A stretch of DNA of 64,000 bases. Origin: an uncultured Opitutaceae bacterium (lineage in GTDB: Bacteria > Verrucomicrobiota > Verrucomicrobiia > Opitutales > Opitutaceae). Position numbers and translations under genes: made by a program. Location of the stretch: assembly GCA_937902925.1 (NCBI GenBank), contig CALFNN010000077.1, positions 1-64,000 on the forward strand, written 5' to 3'. The notes below the pieces were generated by a model. It was not told where the DNA came from, ran no database searches, and saw nothing but the letters and a program-made list of their open reading frames with translations. Of this stretch, positions 47,306 to 56,991 are shown piece after piece (positions within the stretch are counted from its first letter, which is position 1; each line of letters starts with the position of its first letter).

Positions 47306-48805
47306 TTGGACCCCAGCGCACGCAGAGAGCTCCTTGTTCGATGGTTACTCGCGATCGGTTGTTTCGCGGTCCTGATTTTCTTTTTTAGCCCGCCGTGGGG
47401 GGCGTTTCTCACTTGGCAACGCGTCCCCGAGATGGGTTCGCTGATCGAAACGCGGCGCGGCGCCAGCGTCCTGTGGCAGGCGGATCATTTGGGCGCGACG
47501 ATTCCCGACCCGCTGCACGGTGCGATCCAGTGGCGGCTGCTGTTTCCCCTGATCGGCCATTGGCTCAACCTGCCGGCGTTCGCCCTGTTTGGGCTCGCCG
47601 ATGTCGGTTGCGTGCTGGCGCTGGCCTACATCGTGACCGTGTTGCGCCGTGCGGGCCTGGGCTGGCTTGAAACCGGATTGGCGGCGACGATCCTGGGCTC
47701 CGCGTCGTGGTTTTTCGCATCGGTGAGCTGGCTGGGTTACTACGACTCGTGGGTGGTGCTGGCGCTGCTGCTGGTGACCTTTGCCCGTTCAAGCTGGCCG
47801 GTGTGGCTGGCTTGCTGCTGGGCGCCGTGGATCGACGAGCGATTCGTGATCGGCGCGCCGCTGGCCCTGTGGGGCAGGTATCTTTGGCAGGCGAACGCCG
47901 ACGGCGCGAAACAATCCCTGGCGCAGTGGCGCCGGGAATTCTCGATTGCCGCGGGGCTGGTTGCCGCCTTCGTGTTGGTGCGGCTCGGCCTGCTGTCAGG
48001 CTACTCGGGTTCCAAGGCCACGATCGCCGGCTATCTGGGCGGCCTGAAGATCGGGGACACCCCGCCTTCGCGCTTTTTGTTCGGGGTCTGGGAGGGCTGG
48101 CGTGCCGGCTGGGTGTTTGTGGTGGGCGCCGTCTTGCTCGGCTGGCGAAACCGGCCGCGGGCGGTCGGTCTGGCCGTGGGGGTTGTGGTGGTCGCGCTGG
48201 TCGGCCTCGGCACGGCGCAGGATTTCAGCCGCTCCATGATGTTTATCGCGCCGGCGGCGGTGCTGGGGGTCGTCTCGATGGCCGGTGTGGCGGCACCCTG
48301 GGCGCGATGGACATTTCGAGCGGGTGCGGTGGCTGCGCTGCTGTTGCCGGCGCACCTCGTCATGAATGACGCAGTGAACCCGATATTTTACCTCTATCAC
48401 GAACTCGCTTCGCTCCAAAACCCGCCTGCGGCGATCATGCCCGAACTGTTTGAATTGCGGGCGATCCAAGCGATGCAGGGAGGAAATTTCGATCAGGCAG
48501 GAGCCGATCTCGCGCTCGCGATCAAGCTCGCCCGCGACCCGACCGGCCCGCACCAGCAGCGCGGGATCATGCTGGCCAGCCAGGGCCATTGGTCGGAGGC
48601 GAAGCAGGATTTTTCCGCGATGGTCGAATTCGAACCGCAGAATCCAGACGGTTGGTTCCTCCGGGCGCAGGCGGAGCTGGTCTTGGGCGACGCAGCGGCC
48701 TCGCGAACGGATATGGATCAGGCGACGTCGCTCGGATCCGAAGAATGGTCGCGACGGCCGGATGTGGCGCGCTTCCTGACGCGACTGAAGGCAAGTGGTC
48801 GGTAG
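47306..48805 (+). CDS. Polytopic membrane protein with a C-terminal TPR-like region
   Basis: A 499-residue protein with about ten hydrophobic segments in the first 360 residues (LLVRWLLAIGCFAVLIFFF onward), then a soluble tail with two or three TPR-like units (AIQAMQGGNFDQAGADLALA; GIMLASQGHWSEAKQDFSAM; AELVLGDAAASRTDMDQA). It is unrelated in detail to the membrane-TPR protein at 13.7 kb but similar in plan. No enzyme motif is recognised. It appears to start with TTG at 47306, since the first helix begins at about residue 9 and the next Met (about residue 43) would lose it. It lies after the ammonium genes, separated by a terminator. Confidence 0.75.
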   Translation: MDPSARRELLVRWLLAIGCFAVLIFFFSPPWGAFLTWQRVPEMGSLIETRRGASVLWQADHLGATIPDPLHGAIQWRLLFPLIGHWLNLPAFALFGLADVGCVLALAYIVTVLRRAGLGWLETGLAATILGSASWFFASVSWLGYYDSWVVLALLLVTFARSSWPVWLACCWAPWIDERFVIGAPLALWGRYLWQANADGAKQSLAQWRREFSIAAGLVAAFVLVRLGLLSGYSGSKATIAGYLGGLKIGDTPPSRFLFGVWEGWRAGWVFVVGAVLLGWRNRPRAVGLAVGVVVVALVGLGTAQDFSRSMMFIAPAAVLGVVSMAGVAAPWARWTFRAGAVAALLLPAHLVMNDAVNPIFYLYHELASLQNPPAAIMPELFELRAIQAMQGGNFDQAGADLALAIKLARDPTGPHQQRGIMLASQGHWSEAKQDFSAMVEFEPQNPDGWFLRAQAELVLGDAAASRTDMDQATSLGSEEWSRRPDVARFLTRLKASGR

Positions 48806-48841
48806 CACGAGAACGATCCTGCGACCGGGCGACGGCACCCG

Positions 48842-48880
48842 AAAAAAATCGCCGCCGACCACGATGGGCCGGCGGCGACG
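48842..48880 (-). terminator. Rho-independent terminator of TonB receptor 1 of the array
   Basis: On the minus strand, a GC-rich stem of eight or more bases (48871-48878 with 48849-48856) is followed by seven T. The stem core CGCCGCC recurs in the terminators at 52967 and 56923. Confidence 0.85.
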
Positions 48881-48909
48881 ATGGAGAAGGTTAGACGATA
48901 TTGCCTGTC

Positions 48910-51900
48910 TTACAGATCGAAGGTCGCACTCAGGACAAACTTTCGCGGGTCGATGATTCGATACGCGCTAGGCGTGCCGTCGGGGAAGGCGTCGATCGCC
49001 TGCAGCTTGGCATGACTGTATTGAAGGTCGGTCACGTTGAGCTGGAAACGGGCGGGAACTCTGTCGCCGAACAGACGCGTCCGATAACCGACGAACATGT
49101 CGAAGTGGTATTGCGACTTCTGGTAGATCGGGTTGTTGACATCCAGTGCGGTGACAATGGCGGGAAGCTGTTGCAACCCGTAGTAGTCGATCGCCACCGC
49201 GGACTGCCAACGCACGGCTCCACCGACGTTGAATTGCTTCAGGAGCTTATTCTCGGTCACGCCCGCCAGTTGGAAGTTCGTGCTGACCTTGGCCGAGTAT
49301 TTGCCGATCTGGGGATTGGCTTTGCCCTGCTTTTGGTTGGTGACCGCATACGGCGTCTGCACGAAGCTGATGTAGTTCGCCTGTGCCGTTTGCGAGCCGC
49401 CGTAGTTGGTGGTCCACCAAGGCGTGTTATAACGGGGATCAACGATGCTGGTCCAGATCGGCATGCGTTGGTTGATCCAATCGTTGATGCTGGTCGCGAC
49501 GTTGGTGTTGACCGATTCGGTTTCAGCGCCGTTGGCGGACACCGTCCAATACCGGGTCGGGTTGAAGTTGACCTCGAGTTCATTGCCCTTCGCCGTGATG
49601 TCTTGGGTGGCAGTGATGGTGCCGGCGTTGAACGCGGCTTGGGTGGCGAGAATCGTGGCAAACGGCATGCCGAATTCCTTGGCGGTCTCGTCCTGAACCT
49701 GCTGCTCAGTGTATTCCGGGTGCACGACGCGAATCCAGCCGACTTGCTGGGGCTGGGCGACACCGTTGATGGTGGCGGCTCCCAGCAGGGTCGGGCTATA
49801 CATTTGATTGAAAAGCAGGAAGCCAGCGTTGGAAGCGAGGTCGATACGGGTCACGCGTTGGGCAATCGTGCCGGCGTCACCGCCGCGATTGTTGATCGAG
49901 AGATTCTCGTAGTGGTTCCAACGGACCACCAGGCGACCATCGAGCATGTTAAACGAGACACCGTAATCTTTGCCGTGGCCCGTGGGAACCGGCAGCGCGT
50001 CGAGATAAAGGTCGGTGGCGAAGCCGGCAGGGATGAAGCTGTCCGACTTGTTGTAGGTGATGGACATCCCCCGAATCATGTTACCAATGAAGTGGGAGAC
50101 CCCGGGCGTTTCGTCCATCTTGCGGACGAATGACAGGTCACGGAAGGGACGGAGCACCGCGCCGCCGGTCTTCGTCTTGCCACTGTTGAATTTATAATCG
50201 CCGGCCGCCCAATGATTGACCGAGTCGTAGTTCAACGTCTCGCCGTCGGCATTCAGGAGTTGGGGCGTGCTGCCCGACTTCGTGTATTGTTGGTCCTCGC
50301 GCAAACCGAAAGTCGTGACGAGCTTGTCATCGAGCAGATGATTCTGGACGACGGCGCCGAGCGTCTTGAGGATCGTCTTGGAGTTGCTTCCGGCACCGGT
50401 CGAGTCGGTCACGGCAACCTGTTCGAGGTTGATGGGGTCGCTGTGAAATACGCCGGTGGACGTGTTGCCCCAGTGGAACGGATAAGAGCCGTAGGCGAAG
50501 TTGCTCGGGGCGTAGTCGACGACGCCATTGTTGCTGCCGACGTAATAGCGGAAATAGGCGCGGGTGATCGCGAGGGCGGCGGCGGGGCCGCCACCGATCG
50601 CACCCTGATTGGCGCGCGACATGCCGGCGGGAATCCACGAGACGGGACCCGACATCGCATCCTTGAAGCCATAGCGGCGGTTGATCCGGTATTTGTATTC
50701 GTCGTAAACCGTGAGCTGTGTCAGGCCCAGCCACTTGAGTGCATTTTCCTCGTGGCTGAGATCAAGTTTGTAGGCGATCTGGCCGCGATACGTGTCCCAC
50801 TTGGCGGGCTGCTGAAGCGTGATCGGCTGGTCGGTGGCGATGTAAGCCCGGCCAAGGTAAGGGTTCGGCGTGCCATCGAGGTTCTTCTCGTTGATGTCGA
50901 CGAAAAGCTGGCCGGATTGGCCGTTGGCGTTGGTGGTGGCGAGAAGATTGCGCTGCATCTGCTGCGAGTCCTCGCGGAAGAATCCCGCCTGGGCGGCAAG
51001 CGTCTGCCGCGGCGTGTTGAAGAACAATTGGTCGATTTGCACCGTGGAAGTGATCGTCCGGGTGTGCCCGTCGTTGACGGCGGCAAGGTTGATCGACGAA
51101 TAGTCGTAGAGGGCCTTGTCACCGACGGTCGGCGTCGTCGTGAACAGCGGCTGCGTCGTGCTGCGGCCCAAGGTAGCGTTGGCCTGCGGGGTCGTGGCGA
51201 GGAGGTATTTCTGCCCGCCCGAGGTAGGGCCGGCGGTCGTGGCTCCGGCGAGAATCGCCGTATTGGAGAAGCCGGTCGGGGCCGCCCAGTAGCCGAGGCC
51301 ATTCTGGTCGACGTAGGCGTAGGAATGGTTGCTGCCTGTAAAGGTCGTCTGGAAATAGTTCGGTCCGGCGTAAGCGGTGGTCGAGGTCGTGAAGGGCCCG
51401 AGGGTCTGCCCATTCACATGGACCACCTGGGCGATCGGATCCCACGTCGGTTTGCCGCTGGCGATCCAGTAGGAAACGTTGTCGCGCGGCGTAACGAAGT
51501 TGGGTCGATTGCCGTGACTGTCGTAGTAGTTAACGCTGGCGCTGATCGTCGTCTTCTTGAACGGCTGAAACTTGATCATGGCGTTGTAGCGCTCGGTGTT
51601 CACGCCCGATGGCTTCCGCACAAAGCCATCGTGCTGAAACACGGCCTGACCGCGGACCGCCAGCTTGCCTTGGATCAGGATGCGGTTCACATCGAGCGAG
51701 CCGCGATAGCCGTCGTAGCTGTCGGTGCGCGCTGTGACGGTCGAAATGTCGCGGGAGACATTGGCTGCGGACGGCACCATGTTGACCGTGCCGGATGGGT
51801 TGCCGAGGCCGAAGATGTTGGCATTAGGGCCGCGGCTGACCTCGACGGCGTCGATGCCGATCGGATCGACCGGCACGCGCGACATCGTCTGGATATTGTT

Positions 51901-52467
51901 GAACGCGTAGTTGGCCGGCCCAATGCCGCGAACCCGGTTCGCATTGGCCGGGTCCGCCATGACGTTGTCCTGCGTGTCGCCGTTGCGGTTGATGGAGAAA
52001 TCCGTGTAGGTGCCGGTGCCCTCGGTGTTGGCCGTGTAGTTGAAGATATCGTTGATATCGAGCATCGCGAAGTCGGTCATTTGCTCCTTCGTGACGACCG
52101 AGATGGACGAGGCAAGGTCCTCGAGCTTTGAGTTGAAGCGGGTGCCGGACATCGTGTTCGCCGAGTAATAGCCCTTCGTATCGGAGACGACTTCGAATGG
52201 GGAAAGGACGACGGTTTCGTCGGTCTTGGGTGCGGACGCATCGACGACTGGCACCGACTTTTTCTGATCCGCCTCCATGGCGGCGGCCTCGTCCGGATCG
52301 AGCTTCCCGTTTTTATTCGTGTCATATTTTTCGAGCGTGGCGGCATCGGGAGCGTTGGTTGTCGCCATCTGCGCTCGAAGGAACGGAGCGCTGACCGTCA
52401 TGAGCATGCAGGCTTGGGTCAGGACCAAGCGCCGCAGCGTCGGGGATTTCGTTTTCGTTAGGTTCAT
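48910..52467 (-). CDS. TonB-dependent receptor with N-terminal EF-hand (array member 1)
   Basis: A 1185-residue outer-membrane receptor. A signal peptide (RRLVLTQACMLMTVSAPFLR) ends near residue 33. A canonical EF-hand loop follows at residues 49-60 (DTNKNGKLDPDE), then the TonB box ETVVLSPFEV (84-93) and the plug (SGTRFNSKLEDLASSISVVT, VEVSRGPNANIFGLGNPSG). The large barrel ends in FVLSATFDL, with a terminal hydrophobic residue as needed for assembly. The family in related bacteria probably imports oligosaccharides or other large substrates, but the cargo cannot be read here. It diverges from members 2 and 3 in the plug and loops. Upstream are a GGACA-N2-TGTCC palindrome and a TTTGACAC box. 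Confidence 0.95.
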   Translation of the reverse strand: MNLTKTKSPTLRRLVLTQACMLMTVSAPFLRAQMATTNAPDAATLEKYDTNKNGKLDPDEAAAMEADQKKSVPVVDASAPKTDETVVLSPFEVVSDTKGYYSANTMSGTRFNSKLEDLASSISVVTKEQMTDFAMLDINDIFNYTANTEGTGTYTDFSINRNGDTQDNVMADPANANRVRGIGPANYAFNNIQTMSRVPVDPIGIDAVEVSRGPNANIFGLGNPSGTVNMVPSAANVSRDISTVTARTDSYDGYRGSLDVNRILIQGKLAVRGQAVFQHDGFVRKPSGVNTERYNAMIKFQPFKKTTISASVNYYDSHGNRPNFVTPRDNVSYWIASGKPTWDPIAQVVHVNGQTLGPFTTSTTAYAGPNYFQTTFTGSNHSYAYVDQNGLGYWAAPTGFSNTAILAGATTAGPTSGGQKYLLATTPQANATLGRSTTQPLFTTTPTVGDKALYDYSSINLAAVNDGHTRTITSTVQIDQLFFNTPRQTLAAQAGFFREDSQQMQRNLLATTNANGQSGQLFVDINEKNLDGTPNPYLGRAYIATDQPITLQQPAKWDTYRGQIAYKLDLSHEENALKWLGLTQLTVYDEYKYRINRRYGFKDAMSGPVSWIPAGMSRANQGAIGGGPAAALAITRAYFRYYVGSNNGVVDYAPSNFAYGSYPFHWGNTSTGVFHSDPINLEQVAVTDSTGAGSNSKTILKTLGAVVQNHLLDDKLVTTFGLREDQQYTKSGSTPQLLNADGETLNYDSVNHWAAGDYKFNSGKTKTGGAVLRPFRDLSFVRKMDETPGVSHFIGNMIRGMSITYNKSDSFIPAGFATDLYLDALPVPTGHGKDYGVSFNMLDGRLVVRWNHYENLSINNRGGDAGTIAQRVTRIDLASNAGFLLFNQMYSPTLLGAATINGVAQPQQVGWIRVVHPEYTEQQVQDETAKEFGMPFATILATQAAFNAGTITATQDITAKGNELEVNFNPTRYWTVSANGAETESVNTNVATSINDWINQRMPIWTSIVDPRYNTPWWTTNYGGSQTAQANYISFVQTPYAVTNQKQGKANPQIGKYSAKVSTNFQLAGVTENKLLKQFNVGGAVRWQSAVAIDYYGLQQLPAIVTALDVNNPIYQKSQYHFDMFVGYRTRLFGDRVPARFQLNVTDLQYSHAKLQAIDAFPDGTPSAYRIIDPRKFVLSATFDL

Positions 52468-52594
52468 AGTTCGATTGCTATCTTGGTGGGTCGGCCCGGT
52501 GTAGGAGCCGCAATTATAGGGTCCGCCTTCGAGAGGTGGACGTAGTGGGTAGGCGAAAGAGGGGAGGGGCTACAAAAGAACAAAGCACGCAATC

Positions 52595-52608
52595 AGGACA
52601 CGTGTCCT
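52595..52608. promoter_or_regulatory. Perfect palindrome, candidate operator
   Basis: AGGACACGTGTCCT, 128 bases upstream of receptor 1. Half-sites GGACA and TGTCC are separated by two bases. A site with the same half-sites and spacing lies upstream of receptor 3 (60621-60636). The CG centre resembles operators of LacI-type regulators, but no such regulator is in the window. Confidence 0.5.
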
Positions 52609-52692
52609 AGTTGCAAGGGGAGGCAATTCAACATTAAAAATGGGGAAATGACGCCGTTGTCAGCACGACACGAGGTCCGTAAATAAGTTCAA

Positions 52693-52707
52693 TTTTCGTG
52701 TGTCAAA
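52693..52707 (-). promoter_or_regulatory. TTTGACAC box upstream of TonB receptor 1
   Basis: On the minus strand TTTGACACACGAAAA. Similar boxes (GACACGTGTAAA) lie 190-200 bases before receptors 2 and 3. TTGACA could be a -35 element, but no clear -10 follows at all three sites. Confidence 0.35.
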
Positions 52708-52966
52708 TTTGGGGCGCTGGCTTGCTGAGTTGGCGAGCCATTGAATAGCAGGCAATTACCCTGCCGGTCTGCGCCGGCTCCGGCTGCGAAAAAAACAGAA
52801 GCTTTTTTGTCGGCGTCGTCGGCCCTCAACAGGCCTTTCGGCTTGGCGGGAAAGCATCGGAAGTTTGTGCGTCAGTTGACGGTCAATTCCGGGGGACGAC
52901 GGCAATCCAGTCGCGGAAAAATCCCATGTGGGACGATGGCGACAGCGGGTCGGGCAAATATCGACG

Positions 52967-53001
52967 AAAAAAATCGCCGCCGATCGTGCGATCGGCGGCG
53001 A
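52967..53001 (-). terminator. Rho-independent terminator of TonB receptor 2
   Basis: Twelve-base stem TCGCCGCCGATC paired with GATCGGCGGCGA (52974-52985 with 52990-53001), a four-base loop and, on the minus strand, seven T. Confidence 0.92.
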
Positions 53002-53034
53002 CGAGGACTGGTGGAGAGCTACTGGCTCCCGATG

Positions 53035-56000
53035 CTACAAATCGAAGGTCGCGCTCAAAATAAACTGGCGGGGATCGACGATCCGATAGCTGGACGGGGT
53101 GCCGTCCGGAAACGCCGCCGTCGGTTGGAGGCGTCCACTTTCTTGAAGATTTCTCACGTTTAGCTGGAACGTCGCACCGATCTTGTCGCCCCAGAGGCGG
53201 GTGCGGTAGCTGGCCAGGAGATCCACATACAAGTGCGATGGATCGTAGATCGGATTATTGGGATCCAAGGCCGTGATCACGGCCGGGAGCTTCTGCACGC
53301 CGTAGTAACCGATCGCGCCCCTGTCTTCCCAGCGCAGTGCGCCGCCGACAGACATCTTTTTCAAGAAGCGGTTTTCCGTGATGCCGGCGAGGCGGTAATT
53401 CGTGCTGAGCTTGAAGTTGTAAGCACGGATGCTGGGCTTCGACTTGCCCTCTTGGGCGTGGATCACGGCGTAGGGCGACTGCACAAACGTCTGGAAATTC
53501 TGCTCTGCGGTCTGCGAGCCACCATAGTTCTGGGTCCACCAGAGTGCAGGAGTGTTGTCGTCGGCGGTGAACGCGACGTGGTCGGGTCCACGTGGATCCT
53601 TGATGGTCGTCCAAATCGGCATGCGCAGATCGATCCACTGTTGCACCGACGCCGACACGTTGGCCGTGATCGACTTGGTGTTCGTGCCCGACGCCGACAC
53701 GGTCCAGAACTTCGTCGGGTTGTAATTGATTTCGACTTCCGTGCCGGTCGAGATGACGTCGTTGGTCGCTGCGATCGGCGGGCTGGGATTACGCAATTGC
53801 GCCTGGAGATCGACGGACAAGCCGATTTCCTTGGCGACTTCGGCGTTGATCTGATCGGTCGTCCACGTGGGATTGAACGCCGTGACCCAGGCGGTCGCTT
53901 GCGATACCAACTGGAACGGATCGACGGCGGTAGCGGTATCGTGCCGGAGAACGCGCTGGGCGATCGTGTTGGCGTCGCCGTTGCGAGCGTTGATCGACCG
54001 GTCATCGTAGCGATTTACCCGGATGACCAGCTTGCTGTCGAAAAGGTTCAACGCGAAGCCATAATCCTTGCCGAGGCCGGTTTGATTGGGCAGCGGGTGA
54101 AGGAAAAGATCCTGCGCTGGCGTTTGCGGCGTGAAGCTGTCGGAATGGTTGTAAGTAACGGACAGACCATTGAGCAGGTTGGAGAAGAAGTGGCCGGCCT
54201 CGCCATTGTTGTTCATCGAATTGACGAACGACAAGTCGCGGAATGGCTTCAGGACGAACCCGACCTGCTTGGTCTTGCCGCTGTTTGCCCGCCAGTCGAC
54301 CGACGACCAGTGGTTGAAAGCGTCGTTGTTGTAGGTATTCCCGTCGGGATTGAGGAGGCCGGCAGTGTTGCCAAATTTGACATAGACCCGATCCTCGCGA
54401 ACGCCCAAGGTCGAAACGAGTCGATCGCCGAGGAAGTGGCTTTGGAGCAGGACGCCGACCGTCTTCAGGATCGTTTTGGAATTGCTCGCGCCGCCACCGT
54501 TGTCGGTTTGGGCCGCCTGCGCGAGCTGCGTGGGTTCGTGGTTGAAGACGCCGCTCGCGGGATTGGGGACGCCCCCCGCCACGCTCGAGTAGCCGCCCCA
54601 AGTAAAGGGGTAGGTGCCGTATTTGAAATCACTCGGGGCGTAATCGACGTTCGAACCCTTGTTGTCGCCGACGTAAAAGCGATAGTAAGCCACCCTGAGG
54701 TTCGCCCCCGGGGCCCAGGCATGGGTGTCGTAGATCACGTCACGGTAGCGATATTGGCGCTGAATCCGGTATTTGTATTCGTCGTAACCCGTGAGTTGGT
54801 GAAGGCCCAGCCACTTGAGCAGCCCTTCCTCGTGGGTCAGGTCAAGTTTGTAGGCGAGCTGCGCGCGGTAGGTGTCCCACTTGTAGGGTTGCACCGTGGT
54901 CGCCGGTTCGTCGGTGCCGATGAACGGGCGCAGGAAATACGGGTTGGGCGTGCCATCCAGCAGCCGCTCATTCACGTCGACGATCATCTGGCCCGACTGG
55001 CCGTTCTGATTTGCCGGTCCGAGTTCATTGCGGGCATAATTCCTCGAATCTTCGCGGAAGAAACCCGCCTGACCGGCCAGCATCTGGCGCGGGGTATTCA
55101 GGAAAGTTTGATCGAGCTGGACGGTGGACGTATACGTCCGCTCGACAACGCGGTTGACCGCGGACAGGTTGACCGAGGTCCAGTCGTAGAGGCTCTTGTC
55201 GGCGATGGTGGGCGTCGTCGTGAACAGGGGCTGGGCCGTGATGTGGCCCAAGGCCACGCCCGCCGCGCCACTCGAACTGATGAAGCGGACGGATTGGCCG
55301 TTGGCGGCGGGCGTGAACGGAACGGACAGCGGATTGTTCGAGGTCGGCGTCGTCCAGTAGATGCCGCCATCGTTGTTGACGAAGATCTGGCCGCGTGTGC
55401 TGCCGGTGAAGGTGTTGAGGAAATAATCGGGCAGGCCCGTCGCGTTGGTGAACGTGCCGACGGTGACGCCGTTCAGATGGACCTGTTGCAGCACCGGATC
55501 CCACGTCGGTCTTCCGCTGGCGATCCAGTAGCCGATCTGGTCGCGGGGCGGCGCCGCATTGGGACGGTTGCCGGTCAGGCGGTAGGCTTGGAAGGAGGCG
55601 CTGATCGACGTGTTCTTGAATGGCGTGAACTTGATAAAACCGTTGTAGCGGGTGACATTCGTTCCCGAGGGCTTGCGGATGTAGCCGTCATGCTGGCCGA
55701 CGCCGCTGAAGCGCATGGCGAGGACGTTCTTCACGAGCACGCGATTCACGTCGAGACTCGTGCGGTAGCCGCCATAGCTATCGGCGCGCGCCTGAACTTG
55801 GGAGCGGTCGCGCGTCGTGTTGGCCGAGGCCGGCACCTGATTGACCGTGCCGGCGGGACTGCCGAGACCGGAAAGGCTGGCATTCGGTCCGCGGCTGACC
55901 TCGACGCCGTCGATGGCGATCGGATCGACGGGATTGCGGCCCATCGTTTCGAAGTTGCCGAACATGACGTTCGCGGACGCGATGCCGCGGACGCGATTGG

Positions 56001-56520
56001 CGCCCTGCGGATTTAGTTCCACGTTGTCCGAGTAGCTGCCGTTGCGATCGATCGAGAAATCCGTGTAGGTTCCCGTGCCCTCCGTGTTCGCCGTGTAGAG
56101 GAAGACGTCGTTGATATCGAGCATCGCGAAGTCCTGCATCTGCTCCTTCGTCACGACGCTGATGGAGGCGCCGAGATCCTCGATCTTCGAGTTGAAGCGC
56201 GTGCCGGACAGCGTGTTCGACGCATAATAACCCTTGTTGTCGGTCGTCACTTCAAAGGGCGAAAGCACGACCGTGTCCCCGGTTTTTCCGGCGTCGGTTT
56301 CCTCGACTGGGACGGGTTTTGCCTGGTCGGCTTGCATCGCGGCGAGCTCGTCGGCGTCGAGCTTGCCGTTCTTGTTTTTGTCGTATTTTGCTAGGGTCGC
56401 GGCGTTGGGTGCCGCGGCGGGTGCCGTCTGGGCGGGGGAAAGCGAGAAGCCGATCGTCAGACACGCCGACGTCAAAAGAAGACGTCGCATGGGAGGGAAC
56501 GCTGATTTAGTTAGGTTCAT
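53035..56520 (-). CDS. TonB-dependent receptor with N-terminal EF-hand (array member 2)
   Basis: A 1161-residue outer-membrane receptor, highly similar to member 3 along the whole length. Signal peptide at residues 1-31 (RRLLLTSACLTIGFSLSPAQ), EF-hand loop at 47-58 (DKNKNGKLDADE), TonB-box-like DTVVLSPFEV, then plug blocks SGTRFNSKIEDLGASISVVT and GVEVSRGPNASLSGLGSPAG. The barrel ends in FILSATFDL. It would move a substrate from the surface to the periplasm using TonB. The leader DNA is shared with member 3, which points to a fairly recent tandem duplication that included the control region. No substrate-processing enzyme lies next to it, so the cargo is unknown. Confidence 0.95.
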   Translation of the reverse strand: MNLTKSAFPPMRRLLLTSACLTIGFSLSPAQTAPAAAPNAATLAKYDKNKNGKLDADELAAMQADQAKPVPVEETDAGKTGDTVVLSPFEVTTDNKGYYASNTLSGTRFNSKIEDLGASISVVTKEQMQDFAMLDINDVFLYTANTEGTGTYTDFSIDRNGSYSDNVELNPQGANRVRGIASANVMFGNFETMGRNPVDPIAIDGVEVSRGPNASLSGLGSPAGTVNQVPASANTTRDRSQVQARADSYGGYRTSLDVNRVLVKNVLAMRFSGVGQHDGYIRKPSGTNVTRYNGFIKFTPFKNTSISASFQAYRLTGNRPNAAPPRDQIGYWIASGRPTWDPVLQQVHLNGVTVGTFTNATGLPDYFLNTFTGSTRGQIFVNNDGGIYWTTPTSNNPLSVPFTPAANGQSVRFISSSGAAGVALGHITAQPLFTTTPTIADKSLYDWTSVNLSAVNRVVERTYTSTVQLDQTFLNTPRQMLAGQAGFFREDSRNYARNELGPANQNGQSGQMIVDVNERLLDGTPNPYFLRPFIGTDEPATTVQPYKWDTYRAQLAYKLDLTHEEGLLKWLGLHQLTGYDEYKYRIQRQYRYRDVIYDTHAWAPGANLRVAYYRFYVGDNKGSNVDYAPSDFKYGTYPFTWGGYSSVAGGVPNPASGVFNHEPTQLAQAAQTDNGGGASNSKTILKTVGVLLQSHFLGDRLVSTLGVREDRVYVKFGNTAGLLNPDGNTYNNDAFNHWSSVDWRANSGKTKQVGFVLKPFRDLSFVNSMNNNGEAGHFFSNLLNGLSVTYNHSDSFTPQTPAQDLFLHPLPNQTGLGKDYGFALNLFDSKLVIRVNRYDDRSINARNGDANTIAQRVLRHDTATAVDPFQLVSQATAWVTAFNPTWTTDQINAEVAKEIGLSVDLQAQLRNPSPPIAATNDVISTGTEVEINYNPTKFWTVSASGTNTKSITANVSASVQQWIDLRMPIWTTIKDPRGPDHVAFTADDNTPALWWTQNYGGSQTAEQNFQTFVQSPYAVIHAQEGKSKPSIRAYNFKLSTNYRLAGITENRFLKKMSVGGALRWEDRGAIGYYGVQKLPAVITALDPNNPIYDPSHLYVDLLASYRTRLWGDKIGATFQLNVRNLQESGRLQPTAAFPDGTPSSYRIVDPRQFILSATFDL

Positions 56521-56706
56521 GGGTAGGTTCTTGGTGAATTGCTGCGCAGTGAAACGTTGGTGAGACGTGGTTAAAGGACGGCAGGCAAAGCGGAGCCGGC
56601 CGGATTTCGATGCAGCGGGGAAAGAGCGAAGAAGGCAGGCGGGGATGGGGAGTCTCCTCGGCCGGTCACGTTTCGTAGGGGGTTCTCCTGAAAATTCAAA
56701 GAAAAA

Positions 56707-56718
56707 TTTACACGTGTC
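56707..56718 (-). promoter_or_regulatory. GACACGTG box upstream of TonB receptor 2
   Basis: Minus strand GACACGTGTAAA, with the palindromic core ACACGTGT at 56710-56717, followed by a T-rich run. It matches the box before receptor 3 in sequence and in distance from the gene (about 190 bases). Confidence 0.4.
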
Positions 56719-56922
56719 GACATAACTTGAAGCCGCTTAAGGTTGTTCGGCTTGGGAATTGCGAGGGCGAGGCGGGAGCCGGCTTCAATCCCATCGGCGG
56801 GAAATGCGGCGGGAGAAACGGCTCGCTCGGTTTTTACCGAGGTATCACGGCGACGGATGGCGAATCCGCAGGCGCGCCCGGAAACGTATCCGAACTCCTT
56901 CAGACGATCGTTTGGGCGCACT

Positions 56923-56956
56923 AAAAAAACCGCCGCCGACCGTGAGGTCGGCGGCG
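56923..56956 (-). terminator. Rho-independent terminator of TonB receptor 3
   Basis: Eleven-base stem CGCCGCCGACC/GGTCGGCGGCG (56931-56941 with 56946-56956), a four-base loop and, on the minus strand, seven T. Confidence 0.92.
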
Positions 56957-56991
56957 AAGAGACTGTCGCTGATTAAATCAGCGGGCCTTGC

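Larger units (their letters stand above)
52468..53034 (-). other. Intergenic region upstream of TonB receptor 1
   Basis: About 570 bases with no supported gene. It contains the terminator of receptor 2 (52967-53001), a TTTGACAC-type box (52693-52707), a perfect 14-base palindrome (52595-52608) and, close to the gene, TATAAT on the minus strand (about 52514-52519). Parts near 52560-52720 are AT-rich compared with the surroundings. Confidence 0.5.
56521..56991 (-). other. Intergenic region upstream of TonB receptor 2
   Basis: About 470 bases. It holds the terminator of receptor 3 (56923-56956), a GACACGTG box (56710-56718) and a segment next to the gene (about 56540-56580, from GCTGCGCAGTGA onward) that matches the leader of receptor 3. 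A minus-strand frame of 116 codons in this stretch looks like chance. Nothing else is supported. Confidence 0.5.

Noticed and set aside
56571-56921. Minus-strand frame of 116 codons between receptors 2 and 3
   Set aside because: It overlaps the leader shared with receptor 3 and the conserved box, with no protein-like features.
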